Shown piece after piece: positions 38,266 through 47,187 of a stretch of DNA of 64,000 nucleotides. This DNA is from Thiofilum flexile DSM 14609. GTDB lineage: Bacteria > Pseudomonadota > Gammaproteobacteria > Thiotrichales > Thiotrichaceae. Position 1 is the stretch's first letter, and each line of letters opens with the position of its first letter. Location: positions 1 through 64,000 of the forward strand of contig NZ_KB904751.1 of assembly GCF_000380185.1 (NCBI RefSeq), given 5' to 3'. A model generated the notes under the pieces. The model did no database searches. It was not told where the DNA came from and worked only from the letters and a program-made list of their open reading frames with translations. A program made the translations under genes and the position numbers.

Positions 38266-39695
38266 AATGGAATCAAGTCACAGGCTATGGATTATCCGCC
38301 GCGATTCATGCCGCTTTAGTGCTAGTGGTGGTGCCTTTGGTACTAGCCCAAAAACCCCCTGAACCCGAGCCAGAATTAGTCCCCATTGATCTTGCTATGT
38401 TCCAGCCCCCTCCGCCGGAACCGGAGCCTATTCCAGAGCCGGAACCACCCAAGCCAGAACCGATTCTAGAGCCGGAGCCACCCAAACCAGAACCGATTCC
38501 AGAGCCACCTAAACCGGAGCCGAAAAAGCCAGAGCCGCCCAAGCCGAAACCGGAGCCGAAAAAGCCAGAGCCACCCAAGCCGGAGCCAAAAAAGGTAGAG
38601 CCACCCAAACCAGAACCGAAAAAAGCGGAACCGCCTAAGCCCGATCCAAAAAAGGTAGAGCCGAAAAAAGCGGAACCGCCCAAGCCGGAACCAAAAAAGG
38701 CTGAACCGCCTAAACCGGAACCGAAAAAAGTGGAACCGCCTAAGCCCGATCGTTCGGCTGAATTACAGCAGCAAGCGGCTCGACAAAAAGCCGAACAAGA
38801 GCGTATTAAACAGGAATCCTTAAAACGCTGGGAAACGGAACAAGTTCGCAAACAACATGAAGCCGAGCAACGTGCGGAACAAGTTCGCCAAAAGGCGGAA
38901 CAAGAGCGTGTTCAAGCCGATGCGCGTAAGAAATGGGAAGCAGATCAAGCACGTAAACAACGTGAAGCAGAGGCTACTCGCCAAAAGCTAGAAAAAGAAC
39001 GTGCTCAAGCCGACGCACGTAAGAAATGGGAAGCGGATCAAGCACGTAAACAACGTGAAGCCGAAAAAGAGCGTGCTCAAGCTGATGCGCGTAAGAAATG
39101 GGAAGCAGATCTGGCACGTAAACAGCGTGAGGCTGATAGTGCGCGTCAAAAGGCGGAAAAAGAACGTATTCAGGCTGATGCGCGTAAGAAATGGGAAGCC
39201 GATCAGGCACGTAAACAGCGTGAGGCCGAGCAAGCGGCTGCCCAAGCAAAAGCACAGGCACAGCAAGCGCGTCAACAAGCCGAGGCACGCAAAAAATGGG
39301 AAGCGGATCAAGCCGCAAAAGCAGCCAAAGCGGTACAAACTGCAAAAGCCGCCACACCTGCTACTAAGCCTAGTACAGCAAAGATAGCAGGTGAATCGGA
39401 TACATTGGATAGTAATCCATTGGTTAGTAGTCCGCGTTATCGTGTACCACCCACTCAACCCCCCTATCCGCGTCGTGCGCAAGAGGAGGGGTATGAAGGT
39501 ACAGCGATCATTGAGGCGCAATTAGATGCGAATGGTAATGTGGCCGTGGTTAAAGTCCACCGGTCTTCAGGACATAGTATGCTAGATAGTGCTGCATTGA
39601 GCGCAGTAAGAGCATGGAAATTTGAGCCAGCACGCAAAAATGGTCAGGCAATCCGTTCACGCATCCGTGTTCCAGTACATTTCAACTTGACCTAG
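38262..39695 (+). CDS. tonB: TonB with extra-long Pro-rich and coiled-coil periplasmic spacer
   Basis: The 477-residue protein has an N-terminal anchor (residues 8-28), then PPEPEPELVPIDLAMFQPPP. A Pro/Glu/Lys region follows (about 35-165, units PKPEPKKPEPPK), then a charged helical region (about 165-360) with repeats of KKWEADQARKQREAE, and a C-terminal TonB domain (about 389-477: YPRRAQEEGYEGTAIIEAQL and ALSAVRAWKFEPARKN). Most TonB proteins are about half this length; the charged helix resembles TolA. The ATG overlaps the exbD stop. DNA repeats in both middle regions may slip and change length. Confidence 0.94.
   Translation: MKWNQVTGYGLSAAIHAALVLVVVPLVLAQKPPEPEPELVPIDLAMFQPPPPEPEPIPEPEPPKPEPILEPEPPKPEPIPEPPKPEPKKPEPPKPKPEPKKPEPPKPEPKKVEPPKPEPKKAEPPKPDPKKVEPKKAEPPKPEPKKAEPPKPEPKKVEPPKPDRSAELQQQAARQKAEQERIKQESLKRWETEQVRKQHEAEQRAEQVRQKAEQERVQADARKKWEADQARKQREAEATRQKLEKERAQADARKKWEADQARKQREAEKERAQADARKKWEADLARKQREADSARQKAEKERIQADARKKWEADQARKQREAEQAAAQAKAQAQQARQQAEARKKWEADQAAKAAKAVQTAKAATPATKPSTAKIAGESDTLDSNPLVSSPRYRVPPTQPPYPRRAQEEGYEGTAIIEAQLDANGNVAVVKVHRSSGHSMLDSAALSAVRAWKFEPARKNGQAIRSRIRVPVHFNLT
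38400..38755 (+). repeat. Pro-Glu-Lys codon repeats within tonB
   Basis: This stretch is built from imperfect copies of an AAACCAGAACCGAAAAAAG-type unit, encoding PKPEPKK. A second set of imperfect 60- to 70-base units (KKWEADQARKQREAE) covers about 38870-39300. The reverse strand of the first set gives a long open frame rich in Gly and Ser, which is a shadow. Confidence 0.8.
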
Positions 39696-39722
39696 GGGCT
39701 ATTAATATTAATACTTTGATAA

Positions 39723-39740
39723 GGAGTACATCTGTACTCC
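39723..39740. terminator. small stem-loop between tonB and bfd
   Basis: GGAGTAC at 39723-39729 pairs with GTACTCC at 39734-39740 around ATCT. It lies between converging genes. It has no T-run, so function is uncertain. Confidence 0.4.
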
Positions 39741-39754
39741 CTAAGTATGGGTAA

Positions 39755-39964
39755 TTAGGCGAATGCGACACCTAGCTCGGTTGCAGGTAGAATGGTTTGC
39801 TCTTGTTGAGCTTCATCAATAATTTGCCGTGCCATAAATTGACAGCGCCCACAGCAAGAGCCAACTTTTAGCTGACAGCTTACTTTGTCAAAAGTATCAT
39901 GGCCTTGAGCCACAGCTTTTTTAATATCACGGTCAGTCACCGCATTACAAACGCACACATACAT
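39755..39964 (-). CDS. bfd: bacterioferritin-associated ferredoxin
   Basis: The 69-residue [2Fe-2S] protein has the four cluster Cys in MYVCVCNAVTD and GSCCGRCQFMAR, the Bfd/BFD-like fold. Known Bfd binds bacterioferritin and gives electrons to release stored iron. It is divergent from the two bacterioferritin genes, with a Fur-box-like site between them. Confidence 0.95.
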   Translation of the reverse strand: MYVCVCNAVTDRDIKKAVAQGHDTFDKVSCQLKVGSCCGRCQFMARQIIDEAQQEQTILPATELGVAFA

Positions 39965-39981
39965 GATAGGTTGTTACCTGT

Positions 39982-40000
39982 AAATGAGATTGATTCGTAT
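39982..40000. promoter_or_regulatory. Fur-box-like site between bfd and bfr
   Basis: AAATGAGATTGATTCGTAT resembles the Fur consensus, close upstream of the bfd start on the minus strand. Iron repression of bfd would fit its iron-release role. Confidence 0.6.
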
Positions 40001-40135
40001 TTATATAACGATCATATAAACTCTTAGTGTCTAAATCAAGTTAATGCGATATATGTCCCTATTTGACAGCTAAGCGTTGACTGCATAGCATTCTAACTAT
40101 TTCTATCCCCTTTGTTTCAGCTACAGGAGCCGACT

Positions 40136-40600
40136 ATGCGAGGTAACCCCGCTCTTAATCAGGTACTCAATCAAGTACTACGCAGTCAATTGACTGCCAT
40201 TAATCAATACTTTCTCCATGCACGCATGTGTGGCAATTGGGGCTTAGATAAGCTCAATGACAAAGAGTATCACCGCTCTATTAAAGCCATGAAACAGGCC
40301 GATACACTGATTGCACGGATACTGTTTTTAGAAGGACTACCTAACCTACAAGATCTAGGCAAACTCTATATTGGCGAAGATGTGCCGGAAATCATGGTCA
40401 ATGATTTACGTTTAACGACGGAAATTATTGCCGAATTACGCAGTGCTATTGCCAAATGTGAGCAAGAGCAAGATTACGTATCGCGCGATTTATTAGAGGA
40501 ATTGCTCGAAACCGAAGAAGAGTATGTCGATTGGTTAGAAAGCCAAGAATGGGCCATTGCTAATATGGGTCTACCAAATTATTTACAATCCATGATGTAA
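40136..40600 (+). CDS. bfr: bacterioferritin subunit, haem-binding type (ferroxidase residues missing)
   Basis: The 154-residue ferritin-like protein starts [11 protein letters not shown]; the ATG at 40136 has AGGAG before it. Counting from this Met, the haem-ligand Met52 is present (SIKAMKQAD). Several ferroxidase ligands found in E. coli Bfr are replaced: Glu18 by Gln, Glu51 by Ala, His54 by Gln, and His130 by Tyr (in EEEYVDWLE). Tyr25 remains. So this chain should bind haem at the subunit interface but not oxidise iron on its own. It is followed after 11 bases by the complementary subunit gene. Confidence 0.92.
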   Translation: MRGNPALNQVLNQVLRSQLTAINQYFLHARMCGNWGLDKLNDKEYHRSIKAMKQADTLIARILFLEGLPNLQDLGKLYIGEDVPEIMVNDLRLTTEIIAELRSAIAKCEQEQDYVSRDLLEELLETEEEYVDWLESQEWAIANMGLPNYLQSMM

Positions 40601-40611
40601 GGAGAATGGCT

Positions 40612-41079
40612 ATGCAAGGTAGTCAACGAGTGATTGATGAACTCAAAAAATTACTCGCCGGTGAGTTAGCGGCGCGTGATCAATACTTTATCCATTCGCG
40701 CATGTACGAGGATTGGGGCTTGAGCAAGCTCTATGAGCGTTTAGATCACGAGCGTGTAGAAGAGACGGAGCATGCCGATGCGATTATTAAGCGTTTATTA
40801 TTTTTAGGCGCTGTACCCGATTTAAATAATCAAGATAGTTTAAATGTAGGCAGTGATGTGATTAGTATGCTAAAAAATGATTTAGCATTAGAGTACCATG
40901 TAGTAGGCGCATTGAAGGCGGGGATTCAATTGTGTGAAGCCGAGCAAGATTATGTGACCCGTGATATGCTAAAAGCCCAACTCTTTGATACCGAAGAGGA
41001 TCATGCCTATTGGCTAGAGAAGCAATTAGGTTTGATTGATAAAATAGGCTTGCAGAATTACCTACAGGCGCAAATGTAA
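40612..41079 (+). CDS. bfr: bacterioferritin subunit, ferroxidase type (haem Met missing)
   Basis: The 155-residue partner starts [11 protein letters not shown]. The ATG at 40612 is seven bases after GGAG; the ATG at 40606 is too close. It keeps Glu18, Tyr25, Glu51, His54 and the later pair in [10 protein letters not shown], so the di-iron ferroxidase site is complete. Position 52 is Thr, so the haem-ligand Met is lost. The two subunits together supply both functions, as known for two-gene bacterioferritins in Neisseria and magnetospirilla. Confidence 0.93.
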   Translation: MQGSQRVIDELKKLLAGELAARDQYFIHSRMYEDWGLSKLYERLDHERVEETEHADAIIKRLLFLGAVPDLNNQDSLNVGSDVISMLKNDLALEYHVVGALKAGIQLCEAEQDYVTRDMLKAQLFDTEEDHAYWLEKQLGLIDKIGLQNYLQAQM

Positions 41080-41251
41080 GTCATTATGCAAAACATTTTC
41101 ACCTAAATATAATAGTCGATATTATCTCACTCTATCTTTGAGTTTTCTTTCCTGTTGAGTACACCGTTGCCCCAACACGGTTAAGCTAAAAGATCGTGAG
41201 GGGAGCAGCGTATTACCAGCAGGATAAGGGGCTTTGACGTGGAGCAGGGAT

Positions 41252-44083
41252 ATGACATTAGTGGATTTTAACTTACCGGTGGTGGTGCTATTACCTTTTT
41301 TAGGGGCACTATTAGCCACGCAAGCAGCACGATTTAATCGCCTTGCCGCAGCAGGAACCGCTGCTGTTATTACGATTCTTGCACTTATACTATTATTGCC
41401 AGCCCTACCATTACCCTTTGCAGGGCAGACTTTAATCCAACGCTGGGAATGGGTTCCTAGCCTAGGTTTAGAGTTTGCCTTTCGCTTAGATGGTTTGGGC
41501 TTATTATTTGCCTTATTAATCTTGGTCATTGGCTTATTAGTCATTATCTATGCCCGCTACTATCTCTCACCACAAGACTCCATGGGGCGCTTTTTTGCCT
41601 TTTTACTCAGTTTTATGGGGTCTATGCTGGGTATTGTGCTCTCGGAAAATCTGATTCAATTAGTTATTTTTTGGGAGCTAACTTCATTAAGTTCCTTTTT
41701 GTTAATTAGCTATTGGTATACCCGTTCGGATGCGCGGCAAGGGGCGCGAATGGCGCTCACCATTACAGGCATGGGAGGCTTGGCTTTATTCGGCGGGGTG
41801 CTGATACTAGGGCATATAGTAGGCAGTTTTAATCTCACTGAAGTACTTGCAGCAAGCTCGCTCATTCATGCGAGTCCTTGGTATACCCCTATGCTGGTGT
41901 TGATTTTATTGGGTGCTTTTACCAAGTCGGCACAATTTCCCTTTCATTTTTGGTTGCCCCATGCGATGGCAGCACCGACACCCGTTTCAGCCTATCTACA
42001 CTCGGCGACGATGGTAAAGGCGGGTATTTTTTTATTAGTGCGGTTATTTCCGGTGCTTTCCGGTACACCTGAATGGCATTGGCTCGTGGGGACAGCGGGG
42101 ATGTTGACCCTATTGCTAGGAGCCTTTACAGCCTTATTTAAGCACGATATTAAAGGCTTATTGGCCTATTCAACTATTAGCCATTTGGGACTCATTACCT
42201 TATTACTGGGGATAGGTTCGCCTCTGGCGGTGGTTGCGGCTTTGTTTCATATTATTAATCATGCCACTTTTAAAGCTTCCCTATTTATGGTGGCGGGCAT
42301 TGTGGATCATGAAACCGGAACGCGCGATATGCGCCGGGTGAATGGTCTGATGAAGTATATGCCGCAAGTGGGGATACTCGCGATTATTGCCTCGGCTGCC
42401 ATGGCGGGCGTGCCTTTACTCAATGGCTTTTTGAGTAAGGAAATGTTTTTTGATCAAACGGTTTCTGTCTCCGCCATTTCACCGCTGGCTTGGGTGATTC
42501 CGGTATTAGCGACCTTGGCGGGGGTATTCTCCGTCGCTTACTCCGCCCGTTTTGTCCATGACATATTTTTTAATGGCGAGCCAATTAATTTACCCAAAAA
42601 ACCTCATGAGCCACCACTCTATATGAAAATCCCGGTGGGCTTATTGGTACTTGCGTGCATTGCGGTGGGGGTGTTTCCGGTCTATACCATTGCTGGAGTC
42701 CTGTATGTAGCCATTGCGGGGGCGTTGCAAACGACGCCACCGGAGTATAGTTTAGCGCTTTGGCATGGTTTTAGTGCGCCTTTGTTAATGAGTTTTATTG
42801 CCCTAGTAGTGGGTCTTATTGTGTATTTGATACGTAAGCCCTTATTTGCTTGGTATGACCGTGGGCTTAGTCAATGGGATGCGCGTATAGTCTATCAAGC
42901 GCTAGTCAATGGCCTGATTCACTGGGCGCAAAGTGTGACACGGCGTTTAGATCGTGGCACCTTTCGCAATATGTTGATATGGTTTTTTGGAGTGACCTTA
43001 TTAGCAGGTGTTGTGGGCTTTTGGGACGAGGCTTTATTGGGTACGCGTGAATTAATGCCAGTGGATGGGATCACCGCCATGGCTATCGCGGGCTTGATAT
43101 TAAGTAGCTTACTCACCGTACTCAAACACCGTTCACGCCTGATCTCTTTGGTGATGCTAGGGGTCGTGGGGTTGGTCGTGTCATTAGGATTTGCTAAATT
43201 TTCTGCCCCTGACTTGGCCTTAACCCAGCTCTCTGTGGAAATTGTAACCGTAGTATTACTGATGTTGGCCTTGTATTTCTTACCGCAATACACCCACATG
43301 CTGAGTTCGCATAAACGCCATTATCAAGATATTGCTTGGGCAATGGGATTAGGTTTCAGCGCTGCTTTATTGACCCTCGCTGTTTTGACCCGCGATTTAC
43401 AATCGATCTCTGGCTACTTCCTAGCGCATAGTAAAACCGGCGGTGGCGGAACCAATGTCGTCAATGTGATTTTAGTCGACTTCCGGGGTTTTGATACCTT
43501 AGGCGAAATTGTAGTGCTTGCCCTAGCTGGTTTAGGCATTGTGGCACTGTTACAAGGGATTAAACTCTATGCGCCGAAACGTAATGCCGAAGGAGTGCCT
43601 TGGAGTCAAGAATCACATCCACTGATTTTACAAGTGCAAGCCCGTATTCTATTTCCCATGATGCTGATGGTGGCAATTTTTATTTTCCTGCGCGGGCATA
43701 ATCTGCCGGGTGGGGGCTTTATTGCCGGTTTGATTGCGGCCTTAGCCATAGTCTTGCAAAACCTAGCTAATGGTATTGTTTGGACAGCCGCGCGTATTCG
43801 TTGGGATATGCACAGTGTATTAGCCGCAGGTATTGGTATTGCGACCTTTACCGGATTAGGCGCTATGTTAATGCATTACCCCTTCTTAACTTCCACCTTT
43901 ACCTATTTAAAGTGGCCTATTGTGGGTAAGTTTGAAATAGCCAGCGCGATGGGATTTGATACCGGCGTCTTTTTAGTAGTGGTGGGCGCTACCGTGATGA
44001 TTCTAGTGCAATTAGGACGTTTGAATTATATTGAAACCGAAGATACCGGCGATTTACAACCAGCAAAAGGATCTACCCCATGA
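41252..44083 (+). CDS. mrpA: Mrp-type Na+/H+ antiporter subunit A with fused B-type domain
   Basis: The protein of about 943 residues is the large subunit of the multi-subunit cation/proton antiporter (Mrp/Mnh/Pha). Residues 1-800 are the NuoL-like MrpA part with many membrane helices, including FWELTSLSSFLLISYW, KSAQFPFHFWLPHAMAAPTP and HLGLITLLLGIGSPLAVVAA. The end (about 805-930) is an MrpB-like domain with ARILFPMMLMVAIFIFLRGH and GGGFIAGLIAALA, fused as in PhaAB. The ATG at 41252 with GGAGCAGGGA upstream is preferred over a TTG at 41234. First of six overlapping genes. Confidence 0.94.
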   Translation: MTLVDFNLPVVVLLPFLGALLATQAARFNRLAAAGTAAVITILALILLLPALPLPFAGQTLIQRWEWVPSLGLEFAFRLDGLGLLFALLILVIGLLVIIYARYYLSPQDSMGRFFAFLLSFMGSMLGIVLSENLIQLVIFWELTSLSSFLLISYWYTRSDARQGARMALTITGMGGLALFGGVLILGHIVGSFNLTEVLAASSLIHASPWYTPMLVLILLGAFTKSAQFPFHFWLPHAMAAPTPVSAYLHSATMVKAGIFLLVRLFPVLSGTPEWHWLVGTAGMLTLLLGAFTALFKHDIKGLLAYSTISHLGLITLLLGIGSPLAVVAALFHIINHATFKASLFMVAGIVDHETGTRDMRRVNGLMKYMPQVGILAIIASAAMAGVPLLNGFLSKEMFFDQTVSVSAISPLAWVIPVLATLAGVFSVAYSARFVHDIFFNGEPINLPKKPHEPPLYMKIPVGLLVLACIAVGVFPVYTIAGVLYVAIAGALQTTPPEYSLALWHGFSAPLLMSFIALVVGLIVYLIRKPLFAWYDRGLSQWDARIVYQALVNGLIHWAQSVTRRLDRGTFRNMLIWFFGVTLLAGVVGFWDEALLGTRELMPVDGITAMAIAGLILSSLLTVLKHRSRLISLVMLGVVGLVVSLGFAKFSAPDLALTQLSVEIVTVVLLMLALYFLPQYTHMLSSHKRHYQDIAWAMGLGFSAALLTLAVLTRDLQSISGYFLAHSKTGGGGTNVVNVILVDFRGFDTLGEIVVLALAGLGIVALLQGIKLYAPKRNAEGVPWSQESHPLILQVQARILFPMMLMVAIFIFLRGHNLPGGGFIAGLIAALAIVLQNLANGIVWTAARIRWDMHSVLAAGIGIATFTGLGAMLMHYPFLTSTFTYLKWPIVGKFEIASAMGFDTGVFLVVVGATVMILVQLGRLNYIETEDTGDLQPAKGSTP

Positions 44084-44520
44084 GTACTGAACTATTAATT
44101 GCGCTGAGTATTGGTATTATGGTGTCTTGTGGCGTGTATTTGATTCTAAGACCCAATACCTTTCCCGTGGTAGTAGGATTAACCTTTTTATCCTATGCCG
44201 TAAATGTATTTTTATTTGCTATGGGCGGTTTAAAGGTGGGTATGCCACCGATTTTAGATGAAAAAGTTACTACCTATACCGATCCATTACCACAGGCATT
44301 GGTTTTAACAGCGATTGTAATTTCTTTTGGTATGACCGCCTTTTTAATTGTCTTGTCATTAAGAGCACGGGATAATTTAAATACCGACCATATTGATGGT
44401 AAAATTTACTTATCTAATTTTACCGATAATAAGCTAATAGAGCCTACTGAAGGCAGCTCAAAAGACCAGCCTGAAAGAGTTGAATCGACGACAACCTCCC
44501 AGCAGGATATTTTAAAATGA
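44080..44520 (+). CDS. mrpC: Mrp antiporter subunit C
   Basis: The 146-residue NuoK-like protein has three membrane segments, with GVYLILRPNTFPVVVGLTFL and TYTDPLPQALVLTAIVISFG, the usual MrpC motifs. It has a polar tail of about 50 residues. It overlaps mrpA by ATGA. Confidence 0.94.
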   Translation: MSTELLIALSIGIMVSCGVYLILRPNTFPVVVGLTFLSYAVNVFLFAMGGLKVGMPPILDEKVTTYTDPLPQALVLTAIVISFGMTAFLIVLSLRARDNLNTDHIDGKIYLSNFTDNKLIEPTEGSSKDQPERVESTTTSQQDILK

Positions 44521-46040
44521 ATTATCTTCCTATTTGGGCTATTTTATTTCCTTTACTAGGTGGACTACTACAGCTTTTAATACGTAATAAAGCGGGGGTA
44601 GCAGCACAGCGTGGTTTATCACTGATATTGCTAAGTGGTTTAGTCTTACTGGCCTTATGGATGTTTATAGTTGCCTTACAAGGCGAGCGTTATGTTTATT
44701 ATTTAGGTAATTGGCCTGCTCCCTTTGGCATTGTATTAGTACTAGATCAACTTTCTGCCATGATGGTATTACTCACGGCTGTATTAGCCTTAATGGCAAT
44801 GAGTTATGCCATGCTCAGACAAATAGACCAGCTAGGGTTGCATTTCCATGTATTATTTCAAATTCAGTTATTTGGCTTAAATGGGGCTTTTTTAACAGGC
44901 GATATTTTTAATCTCTTTGTTTTTTTCGAGGTATTATTACTAGCCTCTTATGGCCTGATGTTACACGGTTTAGGGCAGGAGCGTACTAAAGCAGGTTTGC
45001 ATTATGTAACACTGAATTTAGTCGGCTCAATCTTGTTTTTATTTGCCCTCGGTGCCGTTTATGGCTCCTTAGGTACGCTGAATTTAGCCGACTTAGCTCT
45101 GAAAGTCGGACAAGCACCGTTAGAACGGCAGGGTTTGATTAAGACCGCTGGGCTATTGTTATTAGTGGTATTTGGCTTAAAAGCGGCAATGTTTCCGTTA
45201 TATATGTGGCTACCGGCGACCTATGCCAGCACATCGGCTCCGGTTGCGGCATTATTTGCGATTATGACTAAGGTGGGCATTTATGCACTGATTCGTGTGC
45301 ATGGCACTATGTTTGGAGCCGAAGCACAGGGCTTGGCTTATTTCTATCAGCCTTGGGTATTAAGTGCTGGACTAGTGACCTTATTTGTGGCTGCTTTAGG
45401 GGTAGTGGCGGCGCAAGAGTTACGCCGTTTGGTTACTTATGGGGTATTAGCTTCAGTGGCAACTTTATTAATTGCAGTAGGAATTAATACGCCCGCCTCA
45501 TTAGCTGCCGCCTTATTTTATTTAGTTCACTCTACCTTATTAGCTGCCACTTTTTTCTTATTGGCGGATTTAATTAGCGAAGGCAGAGAGGATATAGGAG
45601 ATCGCTTAGAAAAAGCCCCTATCATGCCGGGAGCTAAATATTTAGGGATAGTTTATTTTGCCGTAGTGGTGGGTATGGTGGGTTTACCCCCCTTATCTGG
45701 CTTTTTAGGGAAAGCTTTAATTTTGCAATCCGCGCTCGCTCATCCTTGGTATGGATGGATTTTCGCAGTGGTACTCGGATCTAGTTTAATTATGTTAGTG
45801 AGTATGGTCAGAGCGGGCACTTTATTATTTTATCGTTTACCCCCTCGTGATGGCAGGGCAATAATACCGCTCCAAAAAACAGCGCTATTACCCATCTATG
45901 CCTTACTTTTCATTAGCCCACTTTTAGTCCTATTGGCTCACCCTATTACCGAGTTTACGCAGCAAATGGCACAACAATTACTTGATTTGAGTCATTATAC
46001 CCAAGCCGTATTAGCGAATCCTATGCAAGGAGGTCACTAA
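44517..46040 (+). CDS. mrpD: Mrp antiporter subunit D
   Basis: The 507-residue NuoM/N-like membrane protein shows FFEVLLLASYGLMLHG, KAAMFPLYMWLPATYASTSA and VHSTLLAATFFLLADL. It has the conserved Glu and Lys of proton-channel subunits. It overlaps mrpC by four bases and mrpE by one (TAATG). Confidence 0.95.
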   Translation: MNYLPIWAILFPLLGGLLQLLIRNKAGVAAQRGLSLILLSGLVLLALWMFIVALQGERYVYYLGNWPAPFGIVLVLDQLSAMMVLLTAVLALMAMSYAMLRQIDQLGLHFHVLFQIQLFGLNGAFLTGDIFNLFVFFEVLLLASYGLMLHGLGQERTKAGLHYVTLNLVGSILFLFALGAVYGSLGTLNLADLALKVGQAPLERQGLIKTAGLLLLVVFGLKAAMFPLYMWLPATYASTSAPVAALFAIMTKVGIYALIRVHGTMFGAEAQGLAYFYQPWVLSAGLVTLFVAALGVVAAQELRRLVTYGVLASVATLLIAVGINTPASLAAALFYLVHSTLLAATFFLLADLISEGREDIGDRLEKAPIMPGAKYLGIVYFAVVVGMVGLPPLSGFLGKALILQSALAHPWYGWIFAVVLGSSLIMLVSMVRAGTLLFYRLPPRDGRAIIPLQKTALLPIYALLFISPLLVLLAHPITEFTQQMAQQLLDLSHYTQAVLANPMQGGH

Positions 46041-46528
46041 TGTTTAAAAAGCTCATTCCTCATCCTATCTTAAGCGTGATGCTGATTATTATTTGGTTGT
46101 TGTTAAATAATGATTTTTCTGTTGGGCAGATGGTTCTAGGTGCTATTTTAGGCGTGGTTATACCTATTATTACTACTGGTTTCTGGCCTGATCAGGTTGA
46201 TGCCCAAAAGCCTTGGCTTTGGGTCAAATTTTTTGGTGTGGTTATTTATGATATTATAGCAGCGAATATTTTAGTGGCACGTTGGATATTAGGGCGTAGT
46301 CAGACCTTAAGACCAGCATTTATGGAGTTAACAATAGAACTCACCTCCCCTTTAGCGATTAGTATTTTAGCTAGCACCATTTCACTCACGCCGGGAACTG
46401 TATCCTGCAGCCTTTCAGCCGATAAGCGCCGCTTACTGATTCACTCACTACATGTAGAAAACATCAGCATTGCTTTAGTTCAAATGCATGAGCGTTATCA
46501 AAAGCCACTCTTGGAGATGATTAAATAA
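46040..46528 (+). CDS. mrpE: Mrp antiporter subunit E
   Basis: The 162-residue protein has two or three membrane segments and a cytoplasmic part with LTSPLAISILASTISLTPGT, the family's central motif, followed by HSLHVENIS. It overlaps mrpF by one base (TAATG). Confidence 0.94.
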   Translation: MFKKLIPHPILSVMLIIIWLLLNNDFSVGQMVLGAILGVVIPIITTGFWPDQVDAQKPWLWVKFFGVVIYDIIAANILVARWILGRSQTLRPAFMELTIELTSPLAISILASTISLTPGTVSCSLSADKRRLLIHSLHVENISIALVQMHERYQKPLLEMIK

Positions 46529-46797
46529 TGTTAAATATTGCCTTAGTGTTGGGTTTTATTTTGGTCAGTGGGGCGTGCTTTTTGAGCTTAGTTAGGCTGT
46601 TAATTGGCCCTGATTTGCCGGATCGAATTTTAGCGCTGGATACTTTATATGTTAACTCCATTGCTTTACTGATCTTATTTGGGATTACAGAAGGCTCAAC
46701 ATTATATTTTGAGTCGGCTTTATTAATTGCAGTCATGGGATTTGTAGGTACTTTGGCATTGAGTAAGTACTTATTACGCGGCGATATTATGGAGTAA
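46528..46797 (+). CDS. mrpF: Mrp antiporter subunit F
   Basis: The 89-residue small membrane protein has three segments and LLIGPDLPDRILALDTLYVN, the MrpF signature (DRxxALD). The stop is five bases before mrpG. Confidence 0.94.
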   Translation: MLNIALVLGFILVSGACFLSLVRLLIGPDLPDRILALDTLYVNSIALLILFGITEGSTLYFESALLIAVMGFVGTLALSKYLLRGDIME

Positions 46798-46802
46798 AAT
46801 CA

Positions 46803-47150
46803 ATGTCAGGCTTTATGGAAGTGGTTATTTCTTTATTAATTATTATCGGTGCGATATTTACCTTATTAGGTTCTTTGTCCTTGCTAAAATTACCCGATTT
46901 TTTTATGCGCCTGCATGGCCCTACGAAAGCGTCAACCTTAGGGACGGGGGCTATTTTAGTGGCGTCTGCGCTTTATTTCTCACTCACTAAAGGTGAGATT
47001 AGTGTGCATGAAATTCTGATTACGGTATTTTTATTTATTACCGCACCAGTAAGTGCCTATATGTTGGCGAAAGCCGCATTACATTTAAAACTTAAACAAC
47101 AAGCCCAAACACAAGGGCAAACATTAAGCCAACAAGAAGGCGAAGGGTAG
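46803..47150 (+). CDS. mrpG: Mrp antiporter subunit G
   Basis: The 115-residue protein has three membrane segments and the motifs LPDFFMRLHGPTKASTLGTG and FLFITAPVSAYMLAKAA, typical of MrpG. A Gln-rich tail ends it. It is the last gene of the operon. Confidence 0.94.
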   Translation: MSGFMEVVISLLIIIGAIFTLLGSLSLLKLPDFFMRLHGPTKASTLGTGAILVASALYFSLTKGEISVHEILITVFLFITAPVSAYMLAKAALHLKLKQQAQTQGQTLSQQEGEG

Positions 47151-47151
47151 A

Positions 47152-47172
47152 GCGGTATAGGGTAGATACCGC
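47152..47172. terminator. stem-loop after mrpG
   Basis: GCGGTAT at 47152-47158 pairs with ATACCGC at 47166-47172, with a 7-base loop. It is followed by CCTTATCT. It separates convergent mrpG and the DUF1269 gene. Confidence 0.55.
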
Positions 47173-47187
47173 CCTTATCTTAGTGAA

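Noticed and set aside
38306-38851. Minus-strand 181-codon frame rich in Gly/Ser
   Set aside because: It mirrors the Pro-Glu-Lys repeats of tonB; composition is a direct result of the repeat on the other strand.
38974-39521. Several long frames on both strands in the tonB coiled-coil region
   Set aside because: They are shadows of the repeated codons in the real tonB frame and have no start signals.
41080-41251. Riboswitch-like leader of the mrp operon
   Set aside because: A short ACCGT/ACGGT hairpin (41163-41181) is present, but no known riboswitch consensus could be matched by eye.
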